DNA of 44,061 nucleotides from Flavobacteriales bacterium. Lineage in GTDB: Bacteria > Bacteroidota > Bacteroidia > NS11-12g > UBA955. Position numbers and translations under genes: made by a program. The notes beneath the pieces were generated by a model. That model ran no database searches and was not told the DNA's origin. It saw only the letters and a list, made by a program, of their open reading frames with translations. Positions 1 to 9,138 of the stretch are shown piece by piece (within the stretch, counting starts at the first letter, position 1; each line of letters opens with the position of its first letter). The stretch is from assembly GCA_947447955.1 (NCBI GenBank), contig CANFLS010000020.1, positions 1 through 44,061 of the forward strand, read 5' to 3'.

Positions 1-751
1 AAGGGCTATTTAGGGCCATTTTAGCGGCTTCGATCGCGCGATCTACACCATTTGCTATACCAGTGCCCATTAATGCATGTCCGCTGTTTTCCATTGCTGT
101 TTTCACATCCATGAAATCAACGTTTATCAAACCTGGCTTGAAAATGATTTCTGCAATACCTTTTGCTGCAGTACATAAAATTTCATCGGCTTCTGAAAAT
201 GCTTCAGAAACGTCTAAATCTTCGAACATATCGATTATGCGGTCATTGCAAATGGTAAGTAAAGCATCAACATTAGGGCGTAGTTTATTCAGTCCTTCTT
301 GGGCTTGTTTATTCCTTTTTGGTCCTTCATCCGAAAAAGGCATGGTTACAATTCCAACAGTTAATATACCCAAATCGCGTGCAATTTTGGCAATAACTGG
401 AGCTGCACCAGTTCCAGTACCACCACCCATTCCTGCGGTGATAAATACCATTCTGGTTCCATCTTTTAAAAGATCTTCGATTTGACTTGCACTTTCTACC
501 GCAGCCAACTCACCAATTTCTGGTAAAGAGCCAGCACCTAGACCTGTTTCGCCTAATTGGTATCTATGTGGAACACTGCTATTTCGAAGTGCTTGTATAT
601 CGGTATTACAGATGTAAAAGTCTACACCTTCAATTCCATGCTTAAACATGTGGTTCACGGCATTACTTCCGCCTCCACCTACACCAATGACTTTAATCAA
701 ATTAGCCTGAGGCTTATTAAAGTCTGGTTGAAAATTCATGTTGGTTGTCAT
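1..751 (-). CDS. ftsZ: Cell division protein FtsZ (N-terminal 250 residues, cut by window start)
   Basis: Tubulin-like GTPase that polymerises into the division ring. Translating the minus strand from the ATG at 751 gives an uninterrupted frame to the window edge. The nucleotide-binding GVGGGGSNAVNHM motif lies near residue 23, the tubulin signature GMGGGTGTGAAP near residue 107, and the T7-loop region NVDFMDVKTAM with its catalytic acidic residue follows, then GTGIANGVDRAIEAA. The C-terminal subdomain, linker and conserved tail are outside the window. A second ATG at 739 is possible, but the first is kept. The gene starts 15 bp after the ftsA stop and is the last visible gene of the dcw operon. 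Identity is certain from the motifs and position; only the truncation, which comes from the window boundary, limits it. Confidence 0.97.
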   Translation of the reverse strand, partial: MTTNMNFQPDFNKPQANLIKVIGVGGGGSNAVNHMFKHGIEGVDFYICNTDIQALRNSSVPHRYQLGETGLGAGSLPEIGELAAVESASQIEDLLKDGTRMVFITAGMGGGTGTGAAPVIAKIARDLGILTVGIVTMPFSDEGPKRNKQAQEGLNKLRPNVDALLTICNDRIIDMFEDLDVSEAFSEADEILCTAAKGIAEIIFKPGLINVDFMDVKTAMENSGHALMGTGIANGVDRAIEAAKMALNSP

Positions 752-766
752 TATGTTTGTGTGTGT

Positions 767-2137
767 TTAGTTTTCTTTAAAATCGTCTTCTCCCTCTGAA
801 AGCCATTTGGTAATTCCACCCCAAAGGTTTTTGTAAGGACCGAATATAGTTCTTTCAGATTTTTCTTTTTTTGGAGCCTCAGGTTCTTGTATTACAACTT
901 CTTCGAGGTTTACTTTGGTTTGATTTGTTTCGGTTTTGTTGATTTTTACGTTTGGTTCGAACTCTGTTCCAACTTTTTCTGAAGAATCAAATCCCATCAT
1001 TACTAAGCCAATAGCCGTAGAATACATCGGGTTTCTAACTTCATCAATTAAACCTTTGCCTAAGTGCTGTCCTGGACTTCCTAAGTGAACTTCCAATCCA
1101 AGTTGATAGTTGAATAATTGGCTAACGTCCTTCATAGAAGATCCACCACCAGTTAAAACAACGCCACCACTTAATTTATGGTGAATGCCTGAAACTTGAA
1201 TTTCGAAATCAACTTTTTGTATGATGTCTTCCATTCTTGCTCTAATTACTTGTGAAATGGCAAAAACAGAAATTTCTTTAGATAAGCGGCCTGGTAAACC
1301 AGGAATTACAACCACTTCGTTTTTCATATTTTCTGTTGGATAGCAACTTCCGTATTTAACTTTTACATCTTCTGCTTGTTCTTTGAGAATTCCAAATGCT
1401 TCTTGTAAATCGCGCGTAATTCTGTCTCCTCCAATTGGAATAATTGCCGTATGAGAAATAAATCCATTTTCGAAAATACAAATATCAGTAGTACCTCCTC
1501 CAATGTCAACCAATGCAACACCTGCTTCTAATTCAGCATCAGACAATACAGCCCTAGCAGAAGCAACTGGCTCAACCATCAAATCAGCTACTTTTAGTCC
1601 AGCTTTAGAAACCGCTTTGAAAATGGTTTTTGCTGCAGCTGTTTCACCGGTAATAATATGATAATTACATTCTAAACGAACACCGATTCTTCCCACAGGG
1701 TCGCGAATTCCATCTTCTCCGTCAATTTTATAGTCTTGTGGCAAAACATGCAAAATTTCCAAACCTGGCGTAAGTGCCAAATTTTGCATTTCATTTTCTA
1801 ATTTATCCAATTCAGATTGTTCAATTTCTTCATCCCCATGTCGGCGAGATAAAGTTCCTCTGTGTTGTAAGCTTTTAATATGGTGTCCTGCAATACCTAC
1901 ATAAACGGTTTTGATGTTTACTTGGCTATGTTTTTCGGCATCTTTAATTGCTTCTTCAATTGCGAGAACCGCTTTGCTTACATTGGCTACCATACCTCTT
2001 GAAACTCCGCCTTGGCTGGCAGCTTTCCCCATTCCAAGGATATTGAATTTGCCATTTTCGGCAAGTTGGCCAACAATGGCGCAAATTTTGGTTGTTCCGA
2101 TGTCTAACCCTACGATGAAATTGTTACTTTGTGACAT
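767..2137 (-). CDS. ftsA: Cell division protein FtsA
   Basis: Actin-like ATPase that tethers FtsZ filaments to the inner face of the cytoplasmic membrane. The 456-residue product opens with the actin-family phosphate-1 motif GLDIGTTKICAIVG and has a second phosphate loop ALVDIGGGTTDICIF near residue 210 and the adenosine motif VVLTGGGSSMKDV near residue 330. The 1C domain specific to FtsA occupies roughly residues 85-165. The extreme C-terminus (FGPYKNLWGGITKWLSEG) reads as an amphipathic membrane-targeting helix, after a charged linker of about 50 residues. It lies between ftsQ (17 bp upstream) and ftsZ (15 bp downstream), the standard order. Length and motifs are normal for Bacteroidota. 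Confidence 0.97.
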   Translation of the reverse strand: MSQSNNFIVGLDIGTTKICAIVGQLAENGKFNILGMGKAASQGGVSRGMVANVSKAVLAIEEAIKDAEKHSQVNIKTVYVGIAGHHIKSLQHRGTLSRRHGDEEIEQSELDKLENEMQNLALTPGLEILHVLPQDYKIDGEDGIRDPVGRIGVRLECNYHIITGETAAAKTIFKAVSKAGLKVADLMVEPVASARAVLSDAELEAGVALVDIGGGTTDICIFENGFISHTAIIPIGGDRITRDLQEAFGILKEQAEDVKVKYGSCYPTENMKNEVVVIPGLPGRLSKEISVFAISQVIRARMEDIIQKVDFEIQVSGIHHKLSGGVVLTGGGSSMKDVSQLFNYQLGLEVHLGSPGQHLGKGLIDEVRNPMYSTAIGLVMMGFDSSEKVGTEFEPNVKINKTETNQTKVNLEEVVIQEPEAPKKEKSERTIFGPYKNLWGGITKWLSEGEDDFKEN

Positions 2138-2154
2138 AATGTGGATGAATTATA

Positions 2155-2988
2155 CTAGTGTTTTGCTTTTTGGACAGTATTGGTTGTTGTGTGTTCATTT
2201 TCGACTTCACTCATCCTTCCAATCACTTGATTGTTGATAGAAAGATCTATTTGAACGTATTTATTCCAACCCACGGTTTGAAGGCCTTTCTTGTAGAAAA
2301 GACGTAGGTTTTCGAACTTTTTGTCCATGTTTTGAGTGTTGTCTATCACAATGCTATGACTTCCCACCCTTGGAATCAATAAAAGGCGATTATAGTTATC
2401 TACATAGCATTGTTCAAATTGAAGATCCCAGAATTTGTTATAAAATAAAAATTTGCCTAATTCAAGAATTTCATTTGCAATTGGAACTCTTGAAATAAAT
2501 CCGGCTTTGTGTTTGATGCTGATTTTTCCCGTTGCAATAATTACATCGGGTTGGATATTCTCCTTTTTGGGTATTTGATATCCCAAACTATCTAAGTAAA
2601 ATTCTTCTCCAATGATATTTTTAATTTGAATAATCGGTTTGCGTTCTTTTACTTTTATTTTTAAAACCCCATCAAATCCAATATAGGCAGTTGATTTTTC
2701 AATATATGGGGAACTGTTTAATATAGTCTCAATTTTGGTCAATGATATTTCAGAAGCAGATTTGCCAACAGGGCTTCCTACTTTGTCTTGAATATAATTA
2801 GATATTTCTTGTTCATTTACAAAAACTGCACTTGAATCAGCTTCTATTTGAATGGCAACTCCTGAAATAATCCTGTTTTTCCCAGTGAAGTTAAGTTTGC
2901 TCCATATAAAAACCAATAAAACCAATAATACCAAAATGATGGTAACCATCGATTGGCGTTTGTTTAAAGCCAGTTTAAATTTTTGCAT
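2155..2988 (-). CDS. ftsQ: Cell division protein FtsQ/DivIB
   Basis: Bitopic membrane protein that links the cytoplasmic division ring to the periplasmic septal synthesis complex with FtsL and FtsI. The 277-residue product has a short basic cytoplasmic end, one membrane segment at about residues 14-31 (MVTIILVLLVLLVFIW) and a periplasmic domain. A POTRA-like stretch follows the membrane segment (about residues 40-115, ending KIKVKERKPIIQIKN), as in the family, although sequence conservation is low. It overlaps the end of murC by 14 bp and is followed 17 bp later by ftsA. The assignment rests on topology, size and its place between murC and ftsA more than on residue identity. Confidence 0.9.
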   Translation of the reverse strand: MQKFKLALNKRQSMVTIILVLLVLLVFIWSKLNFTGKNRIISGVAIQIEADSSAVFVNEQEISNYIQDKVGSPVGKSASEISLTKIETILNSSPYIEKSTAYIGFDGVLKIKVKERKPIIQIKNIIGEEFYLDSLGYQIPKKENIQPDVIIATGKISIKHKAGFISRVPIANEILELGKFLFYNKFWDLQFEQCYVDNYNRLLLIPRVGSHSIVIDNTQNMDKKFENLRLFYKKGLQTVGWNKYVQIDLSINNQVIGRMSEVENEHTTTNTVQKAKH

Positions 2989-4411
2989 ATATTTTACTTA
3001 TTGGTGAAACAATTCTGTCAATATCTCCAGCTCCTAAAATCAATAGAACTTCGGGTTTACTTGTATTCAGTTTTTCTAAAATCAATTCAGGATTTACAAG
3101 TGATTTTTGTTCCAAATTTATCTTTTCAAGCAACCACGTTGAATTTATATTGGGTATAGGTTCTTCTCTTGCAGGATAAATTTCCATCAGCCACAATTCA
3201 TCTAATTTCGATAAACTATCAGCGAATCCATCAACAAAGTCTCTGGTTCTTGAAAAAAGATGCGGTTGGAATATTCCTGTTATCTTTTTTGAGGGATAAA
3301 GGGATTTTACCGAGCCAATAATTGCATTTAATTCTTCGGGGTGATGGGCATAATCGTCAATGACCACAAAATCAGTATTGTCAACCACATATTCGAATCT
3401 GCGTTTTGCTCCTTTATAAGATGCAATGCCTACTTTTAACTTTTCAATATCCATTCGCAACATTCCATGGCAAATGGCCAAAGCAGCGGTTGCATTGCTT
3501 ACATTATGAAATCCAGGTAACCCACAAACAAAATTTGACACGAATGTTTGTCCCTCATAAAAATCGAAATGGAATTTTCCATTTTCTATTTGAATGTTTT
3601 GGCAGGAATAACCAGAAAGTGGACTATTTCCATAAGAATTTACTCCAATATTATGGGTAAGTTCAAGGGTTAGTTTTTCTTCAATAATCAGTTGACCACT
3701 TTTTACCGATGTCTCGGTATTTTCACTTGTGCGAATCAAATTTGCAAAATGGTTGAATGCATCTTCAAAAGCTCGGTGGGTGTCGTAAATATCTAAATGG
3801 TCTGGATCAATAGCCGTAATGATGGCAAGATCTGGTTGAAGTTGATGAAAACTGCGGTCAAATTCATCCGCTTCAAGCACAACAATCTCTCTGCCGTTGG
3901 TTGCCAATGATTCTCCATTGGTTTTTCTTAGGTAATTAGTATTGTAATTGGCAGAAATACCTCCCAAAAAAGCAGTATAATTGATATTTGCGCTTTCTAA
4001 CAAATGGGCAATCAGCGTTGAAGTTGTAGTTTTTCCATGGGTTCCGGCAACACAAATACTGAACATTGAGTTTGAAATCATTCCCAAAACCTCCGCACGT
4101 TTGTAAATTTCAATGCCTTGTTCTTTGAGATAAACCAAATGGCTATGTTTGTTAGGAACCGCCGGGGTAAGTATGAAAATTGTTTTTTTTATCTTTTGAT
4201 TGATAACTTCAGGGAAACTAGATATTGAATCTGTATAATTGATATCTGCCCCTTCACTGATTAGTGATTTGGTTAACGCACTTTCTGTTTTGTCATAACC
4301 AAAAACTTTGATGCCAATTGACATAAAATAACGACAAATTGCACTCATGCCAATTCCACCAATACCTAAGAAATAGGCGTATTCGTATTTTGAAATGTCT
4401 CTATTCATCAT
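2975..4411 (-). CDS. murC: UDP-N-acetylmuramate--L-alanine ligase
   Basis: Cytoplasmic ATP-dependent ligase that adds L-alanine, the first residue of the stem peptide, to UDP-MurNAc. The N-terminal Rossmann-like motif FLGIGGIGMSAI (residues 14-25) binds the UDP substrate, the Mur ligase P-loop is AGTHGKTTTS (about 122-131), and the EADEFDRSF and DDYAHHPEE motifs of the central and C-terminal domains are typical of MurC. At 478 residues it has the family length. Translation starts with two ATG codons in a row; the first overlaps the murG stop by 4 bp (ATGA), suggesting coupled translation. Its end overlaps ftsQ. Confidence 0.97.
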   Translation of the reverse strand: MMNRDISKYEYAYFLGIGGIGMSAICRYFMSIGIKVFGYDKTESALTKSLISEGADINYTDSISSFPEVINQKIKKTIFILTPAVPNKHSHLVYLKEQGIEIYKRAEVLGMISNSMFSICVAGTHGKTTTSTLIAHLLESANINYTAFLGGISANYNTNYLRKTNGESLATNGREIVVLEADEFDRSFHQLQPDLAIITAIDPDHLDIYDTHRAFEDAFNHFANLIRTSENTETSVKSGQLIIEEKLTLELTHNIGVNSYGNSPLSGYSCQNIQIENGKFHFDFYEGQTFVSNFVCGLPGFHNVSNATAALAICHGMLRMDIEKLKVGIASYKGAKRRFEYVVDNTDFVVIDDYAHHPEELNAIIGSVKSLYPSKKITGIFQPHLFSRTRDFVDGFADSLSKLDELWLMEIYPAREEPIPNINSTWLLEKINLEQKSLVNPELILEKLNTSKPEVLLILGAGDIDRIVSPISKIYAKI

Positions 4412-5484
4412 AAGAATTTCTCAATTTCGTTAACAATAGTTTCTGTTGCATGCGGTCTTGCCGACTCTTTTAAAGCAGTTCTCATTTTATCTTGCTCACT
4501 TTTATTTGACAAAAGAGCGATGGCGGTACCAACCAATATATTTTTTGCGTCTTTGTCTGAAACCATCATTGCTCCACCATTTTTACAGATATGCTGTGCG
4601 TTTTTTGTTTGGTGGTCGTCGGTTACGTTTGCCGAAGGAACAAAAATGGCAGGAACTCCAGCTGCGGCTATTTCAGAGCAACTCAAAGCGCCAGATCTTG
4701 AAATCACCACATCGGCACAGGAATAAGCCAAATTCATTTCTCTTAAAAAAGGCCTTAAATAAATATTTGATGGAATTTCACCGTCGAATTTATAATGCTG
4801 GCCAGTTTGCCAGATTAATTGAATATCTTTCTCTACAAATAACTTAACGTTATTATAAATGCTTTCATTTAAAACCCTAGCGCCCAAACTTCCCCCAGTA
4901 ATAAATAAAATGGGTTTGTTTGTATCAAGGTTGAAAAACTTACAAGCCTCTTCTCTAGAAACTTGCTCTACCACTTCTTTGCGAATGGGATTTCCAGAAT
5001 GTATCCAATTCCCATATTTGAAATAGGGATCCATACCGTCAAATCCGCAAAATATTTTCTTGGCAGATTTACTCATGATTTTATTGGTAAGTCCGGCGTA
5101 GCCATTTCCCTCCCAGATAAAAACAGGGTAATTCATTTTGCTAGCGGCATAACAGATTGGCAAAGAAGCAAACCCACCCGTGCCAATTACGGCATTTGGT
5201 TTGAAATCTTTGATAATCTTTTTTGCCATGAAATAACTTTTAATTGATTGATAAAGGACTTTGAAATTTTGAATTGAAAAACTCCTTTTTAGTCCTGCTA
5301 TTGGCAGTCCAATAATTTTATATCCTTCCAATGGAACTTTTTCCATTTCCATTTTCCCCAATGCACCAACGAATAAAAATTCTGCTGAGGGATGTTTTTC
5401 CTTTAATGCATTGGCAATGGCAACTGCAGGGAAAATATGTCCTCCCGTTCCACCACCTGAAAAAATGAACTTGAGATTACTCAT
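4408..5484 (-). CDS. murG: UDP-GlcNAc--lipid I N-acetylglucosaminyltransferase MurG
   Basis: Peripheral inner-membrane glycosyltransferase that converts lipid I to lipid II. The glycine-rich loop FSGGGTGGHIFPAVAIA is at the N-terminus, a second one (ITGGSLGARVLNE) opens the C-terminal GT-B domain, and the UDP-GlcNAc site SRSGALSCSEIAAAGVPAIFVP is intact (about residues 262-283). The ATG at 5484 is chosen, giving 358 residues: it lies just after a Shine-Dalgarno-like GGAGGAG, rare in this phylum, and gives the usual family N-terminus. An upstream in-frame ATG at 5496 would add only four residues. The chosen start overlaps the ftsW end by 8 bp, and the stop overlaps murC by 4 bp. Confidence 0.96.
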   Translation of the reverse strand: MSNLKFIFSGGGTGGHIFPAVAIANALKEKHPSAEFLFVGALGKMEMEKVPLEGYKIIGLPIAGLKRSFSIQNFKVLYQSIKSYFMAKKIIKDFKPNAVIGTGGFASLPICYAASKMNYPVFIWEGNGYAGLTNKIMSKSAKKIFCGFDGMDPYFKYGNWIHSGNPIRKEVVEQVSREEACKFFNLDTNKPILFITGGSLGARVLNESIYNNVKLFVEKDIQLIWQTGQHYKFDGEIPSNIYLRPFLREMNLAYSCADVVISRSGALSCSEIAAAGVPAIFVPSANVTDDHQTKNAQHICKNGGAMMVSDKDAKNILVGTAIALLSNKSEQDKMRTALKESARPHATETIVNEIEKFL

Positions 5485-6667
5485 TGGCTCCTCCATTTGA
5501 ATTTGTGTCTGCTGAAGTTTTTAGTTCAGTTTCTTTTTCAATTTGAATATGTCGGCTAATACCTAATATGAATCCGAAAGCTACACTGTTTAAAATCAAA
5601 CTTGTTCCACCCATACTCACCAAAGGCAAGGTTAATCCGGTAACAGGTAATTTGCCTATCGAAACGCCCATATGAATAAACGCTTGGAAGCTCATGCTGA
5701 ATCCAATACCCAAAACGGCGAGTGCGGCAAAGGATCGTTGACTTTCGACAACAATTTTGAGGCACCTAAAAATTAATATGATATAGCAAGCAATAATAGC
5801 AAAGCCCCCAATTAATCCATATTCCTCAACAATTATTGCAAAAATGAAATCCGAATAGGGGTGAGGTAAGAAATTTCGTTGGGTACTGTTGCCAGGACCC
5901 TTGCCAATAATTCCACCCGTGGCAATGGCAATTTTAGATTGCATTTGCTGGTATCCACTGTTTCCATCTTCGTCTTTTCCAATGTATGTTTCAATTCGTT
6001 TTTTCCAAGTTGGAAGACGATTTCCTTCAAAGTTCGACATGTCTACAGTGAATAAAAATGCCACAAACAAGCTGAATGACAATATTCCGAGTCCAATGAG
6101 GCTAAAAATATAGGTAAGCTTTATGCGCCCCATTACCAATAAAAATGTGCTGGTGGTCATTACAACCAATGCTGTACTTAAGTTTTCAGGTAAAATAGGT
6201 ATAACCACAATTGCAATCATTCCTAAAATTTTCCTAAAAGTTTTAAATTGATCTATTGTGTCTTGATTTTTACTTAAATATCTGGCAATGAACATTACCA
6301 AGAAAACCTTCGCCATATCTGATGCTTGAAAGGTAATTGGGCCAATGACAATTACCCTTTGGGCATTGTTAATATCGGCACCTATGAGTAGGGTAGTATA
6401 GAGAAGTCCAACCGAAATCCAAAAAAATAATTGAGATATGCGAGAATAAAATTTAAATGGTATCAGGTGAATAAAATACATACAACCCCAGCCAATGGCT
6501 AAAAATATTAAATGACGAAAAAAGTAGAATTCGGTATTTCCTTTTTGCTTTGCAAATGCCAAAGTACCCGTAGAGCTATAAACAGCAAGCACCCCAGCAC
6601 AGGATAATATCATAACGATAATCCAAATGTATTTATCGCCTTTAAAGACGTCACTTAATTTACGCAT
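5477..6667 (-). CDS. ftsW: Septal peptidoglycan polymerase FtsW (SEDS family)
   Basis: Multi-pass membrane glycosyltransferase of the SEDS family that polymerises lipid II at the septum together with FtsI. The 396-residue product has about ten hydrophobic segments. It contains the SEDS signatures ASDMAKVFLVMFIARYLS, an ILPENLSTALVV stretch, and GKGPGNSTQRNFLPHPYSDFIFA near residue 255, and ends in the conserved GGTSLILNSVAFGFILGISR. RodA is closely related; placement between murD and murG in the dcw operon identifies this copy as FtsW. It starts 6 bp after the murD stop. The last 25 residues are hydrophilic and cytoplasmic. Confidence 0.95.
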   Translation of the reverse strand: MRKLSDVFKGDKYIWIIVMILSCAGVLAVYSSTGTLAFAKQKGNTEFYFFRHLIFLAIGWGCMYFIHLIPFKFYSRISQLFFWISVGLLYTTLLIGADINNAQRVIVIGPITFQASDMAKVFLVMFIARYLSKNQDTIDQFKTFRKILGMIAIVVIPILPENLSTALVVMTTSTFLLVMGRIKLTYIFSLIGLGILSFSLFVAFLFTVDMSNFEGNRLPTWKKRIETYIGKDEDGNSGYQQMQSKIAIATGGIIGKGPGNSTQRNFLPHPYSDFIFAIIVEEYGLIGGFAIIACYIILIFRCLKIVVESQRSFAALAVLGIGFSMSFQAFIHMGVSIGKLPVTGLTLPLVSMGGTSLILNSVAFGFILGISRHIQIEKETELKTSADTNSNGGANE

Positions 6668-6673
6668 TGTGTT

Positions 6674-8008
6674 TTAGAGATTTCTTACTGCTGCTTTAAA
6701 TTGACGACCACGGTCTTCGTAGTTTTCAAATAAATCAAAGCTTGCACAAGCTGGCGACAACAATACAGCATCACCGTTAGCTGCCATTCTTGAAGCTACG
6801 TGAACTGCCTCTTTTGCGCTTAGTGTATTGATAATTAGATCAACATCACTTTGGAACGCTTGGTGTATTTTCATGTTGTCAAGTCCCATGCAAATGATCA
6901 TTTTTACTTTGTCTTTCACTAAGGCTTTCAAATCGGCATAATTGTTTCCTTTGTCAACACCACCGGCAATCCATATTACTGGTTTGTCCATGCTTTCTAA
7001 AGCATACCATGTTGAATTTACATTGGTAGCCTTGCTATCGTTGATATATTCAATGCCATTTGTCTTAGCAACAACTTCTAAACGGTGTTCAACGTTTTGA
7101 AAGTTTGATAAGCTTTCGCGAATGCTGTCTTTTCTTACGTCAATTAAGTTAGAAATTACGGCAGCAGCCATGGTGTTGTAGGCATTGTGTTTGCCTCTTA
7201 AGTTAATTTCTTGCATATCTAAGGTGTATTTTTTTTCTAATTGGATGTGAATGATGTTGGCAATGGCAAAAGCGCCATATTCAACGGTATTGTTTAAACT
7301 AAATGGAATCATTTTTGAAGGAATATTTGTGTTTTTTATTCCTTCAAGTGTTAATGCATCATCTTGACAGAAAATGAAATAATCTTCATTAGTTTGATTT
7401 AAAGTCAATCGCATTTTACTTGCTATATAGTTTTCGATTTTATAATCGTAGCGATCTAGATGATCAGGAGTAATGTTTGTCAAACAAGCTATGTGAAGTT
7501 TGAATTTTTCATTTCCGTCTAGTTGGAAACTGCTTAATTCAAGAACATAAATATCGAAATTGTTTAATGCAACTTGACGGGCAAGTGATTGGCCAATGTT
7601 TCCACCCAATCCCACATTTAAACCCGCATCTTTCAAGATTTGATAGGTTAACATGGTGGTTGTGGTTTTTCCATTGGTTCCAGAAATACCAATCATGGTG
7701 GCATTAGTATACCAACCCGCAAATTCAATTTCGGAAATAACGGAAATTCCTTTTGCTTTGATATTTTGAATTAGTTCAATTTTATCAGGAATGCCTGGAC
7801 TTTTAATCACCAAATTGGCGTTTAAAATTCTCTCAATATCGTGTGAACCTTCTTCCCATTCAATATTGTATTCTAACATTTCAGCTTTGTATTTCTCACC
7901 AATTTGGCCTTTGTCAGATACAAATACATTCCAACCTTGAGTTACCCCAAGAATAGCTGCACCTGTTCCGCTTTCTCCAGCGCCCAATATGATGAGATTT
8001 TTGTTCAA
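6674..8008 (-). CDS. murD: UDP-N-acetylmuramoyl-L-alanine--D-glutamate ligase
   Basis: Cytoplasmic ligase adding D-glutamate to UDP-MurNAc-L-Ala. The UDP-binding motif IILGAGESGTGAA is at the N-terminus, the ATP P-loop GISGTNGKTTTT is near residue 110, and HRLEVVAKTNGIEYINDSKATN and LLSPACASFDLF are diagnostic MurD segments. The longest frame opens at an ATG at 8062, but that would overlap mraY by 58 bp and add 18 residues not expected in the family. A TTG at 8008 overlaps the mraY stop as TTGA and gives LNKNLIILGAGESG, matching the usual N-terminus, so it is preferred (444 residues). That choice is an inference. It is followed 6 bp later by ftsW. Confidence 0.93.
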   Translation of the reverse strand: MNKNLIILGAGESGTGAAILGVTQGWNVFVSDKGQIGEKYKAEMLEYNIEWEEGSHDIERILNANLVIKSPGIPDKIELIQNIKAKGISVISEIEFAGWYTNATMIGISGTNGKTTTTMLTYQILKDAGLNVGLGGNIGQSLARQVALNNFDIYVLELSSFQLDGNEKFKLHIACLTNITPDHLDRYDYKIENYIASKMRLTLNQTNEDYFIFCQDDALTLEGIKNTNIPSKMIPFSLNNTVEYGAFAIANIIHIQLEKKYTLDMQEINLRGKHNAYNTMAAAVISNLIDVRKDSIRESLSNFQNVEHRLEVVAKTNGIEYINDSKATNVNSTWYALESMDKPVIWIAGGVDKGNNYADLKALVKDKVKMIICMGLDNMKIHQAFQSDVDLIINTLSAKEAVHVASRMAANGDAVLLSPACASFDLFENYEDRGRQFKAAVRNL

Positions 8009-9138
8009 CGTAATTTTATTAAAGCGAAGGTTGCCAATACAAGCATTACCGTGATTAACCAAAAGCGCAATGTGATTTTGCTTTCAGGTATAAGTTTCTT
8101 TTGATAGTGATGGTGCAATGGCGACATCAAGAAAATGCGTTTGCCCTCGCCGAAGCGCTTTTTGGTATATTTAAAGTACCCAACCTGGAGAATTACCGAA
8201 AAGCTTTCAGCAAAGAATATCCCGCAAAGAATTGGAAGTAGTAATTCCATTTTGATGATAATAGAAACTGCTGCAATTGCACCACCAAGAGCCATGCTTC
8301 CCGTATCGCCCATGAAAACCTGAGCCGGATATCCATTGTACCATAAGAATCCCAAACATGCACCAATTACAGCAGCTAAGAACACAACAACTTCGCCGCT
8401 GTTCGGAACATAAATGATATTTAAATATTGTGAAAACTTGATATTTCCTGTAGCGTAAGCCAATATTCCCAATCCAGTGCCTACTATAGCTGTAGTGCCT
8501 GCAGCCAATCCGTCAATTCCATCAGTTAAGTTTACAGCGTTGGTAACTGCCATACAGATAAAAATGATAACTGGCACAAATACCAACCATGCATTTCCTT
8601 CGCCTGGCAATAGATCGGTATAACTGAATTTTAATTTTGAAATTGGAAGATTTGTTTCTAGCGGAATGTGGTTGATGCTATGCGTATAGTCAATGGCTAC
8701 GGCAATGATTACTCCCAACATTAATTGGCCAATCAATTTGGTTCCGGCCTTCATTCCCTCCTTGTCTTTTTTGAAAACTTTGATGTAATCGTCAATTGCA
8801 CCAATGGTTCCCATCCAAATGGTGCTAATTATCATAAGGATTACATAAATATTGTCAAGTTTTGCCAAAAGCAAAGTGGGAACAATGATTGCCAAAATAA
8901 TAATAATGCCACCCATTGTTGGTGTACCTTTCTTTTGCATTTGGCCTTCTAGCCCAAGGTTTCTAATAGATTCCCCAATTTGCTTTTTCTGAAGCCAGTG
9001 AATAATTCCTTTTCCGGCCCAAAGCGCTATGAGTAAACTCAAAATTCCAGCAAGAGCTGCCCTGAATGTGATATAATTAAATACCCCAGCTCCAGAAATT
9101 CCTGATTTGTCTAAATACTTAAAAATGTAATATAACAT
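8005..9138 (-). CDS. mraY: Phospho-N-acetylmuramoyl-pentapeptide-transferase MraY
   Basis: Polytopic inner-membrane enzyme that transfers phospho-MurNAc-pentapeptide to undecaprenyl phosphate, forming lipid I. The 377-residue product has about ten membrane segments. Signature loops are GTPTMGGIII (71-80), the catalytic aspartate pair in GAIDDYIKVFKKDKEGMKAG (D116/D117), NAVNLTDGIDGLAAG (about 200-214), FMGDTGSMALGG and the histidine-rich LMSPLHHHYQKK. The start codon shares a base with the murE stop (TAATG at 9140-9136), and its stop overlaps the likely TTG start of murD. Both junctions suggest coupled translation. Confidence 0.97.
   Translation of the reverse strand: MLYYIFKYLDKSGISGAGVFNYITFRAALAGILSLLIALWAGKGIIHWLQKKQIGESIRNLGLEGQMQKKGTPTMGGIIIILAIIVPTLLLAKLDNIYVILMIISTIWMGTIGAIDDYIKVFKKDKEGMKAGTKLIGQLMLGVIIAVAIDYTHSINHIPLETNLPISKLKFSYTDLLPGEGNAWLVFVPVIIFICMAVTNAVNLTDGIDGLAAGTTAIVGTGLGILAYATGNIKFSQYLNIIYVPNSGEVVVFLAAVIGACLGFLWYNGYPAQVFMGDTGSMALGGAIAAVSIIIKMELLLPILCGIFFAESFSVILQVGYFKYTKKRFGEGKRIFLMSPLHHHYQKKLIPESKITLRFWLITVMLVLATFALIKLR

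Noticed and set aside
63..485. Plus-strand open frame at the window start
   Set aside because: It is the antisense of ftsZ, whose minus-strand translation shows all GTPase motifs.
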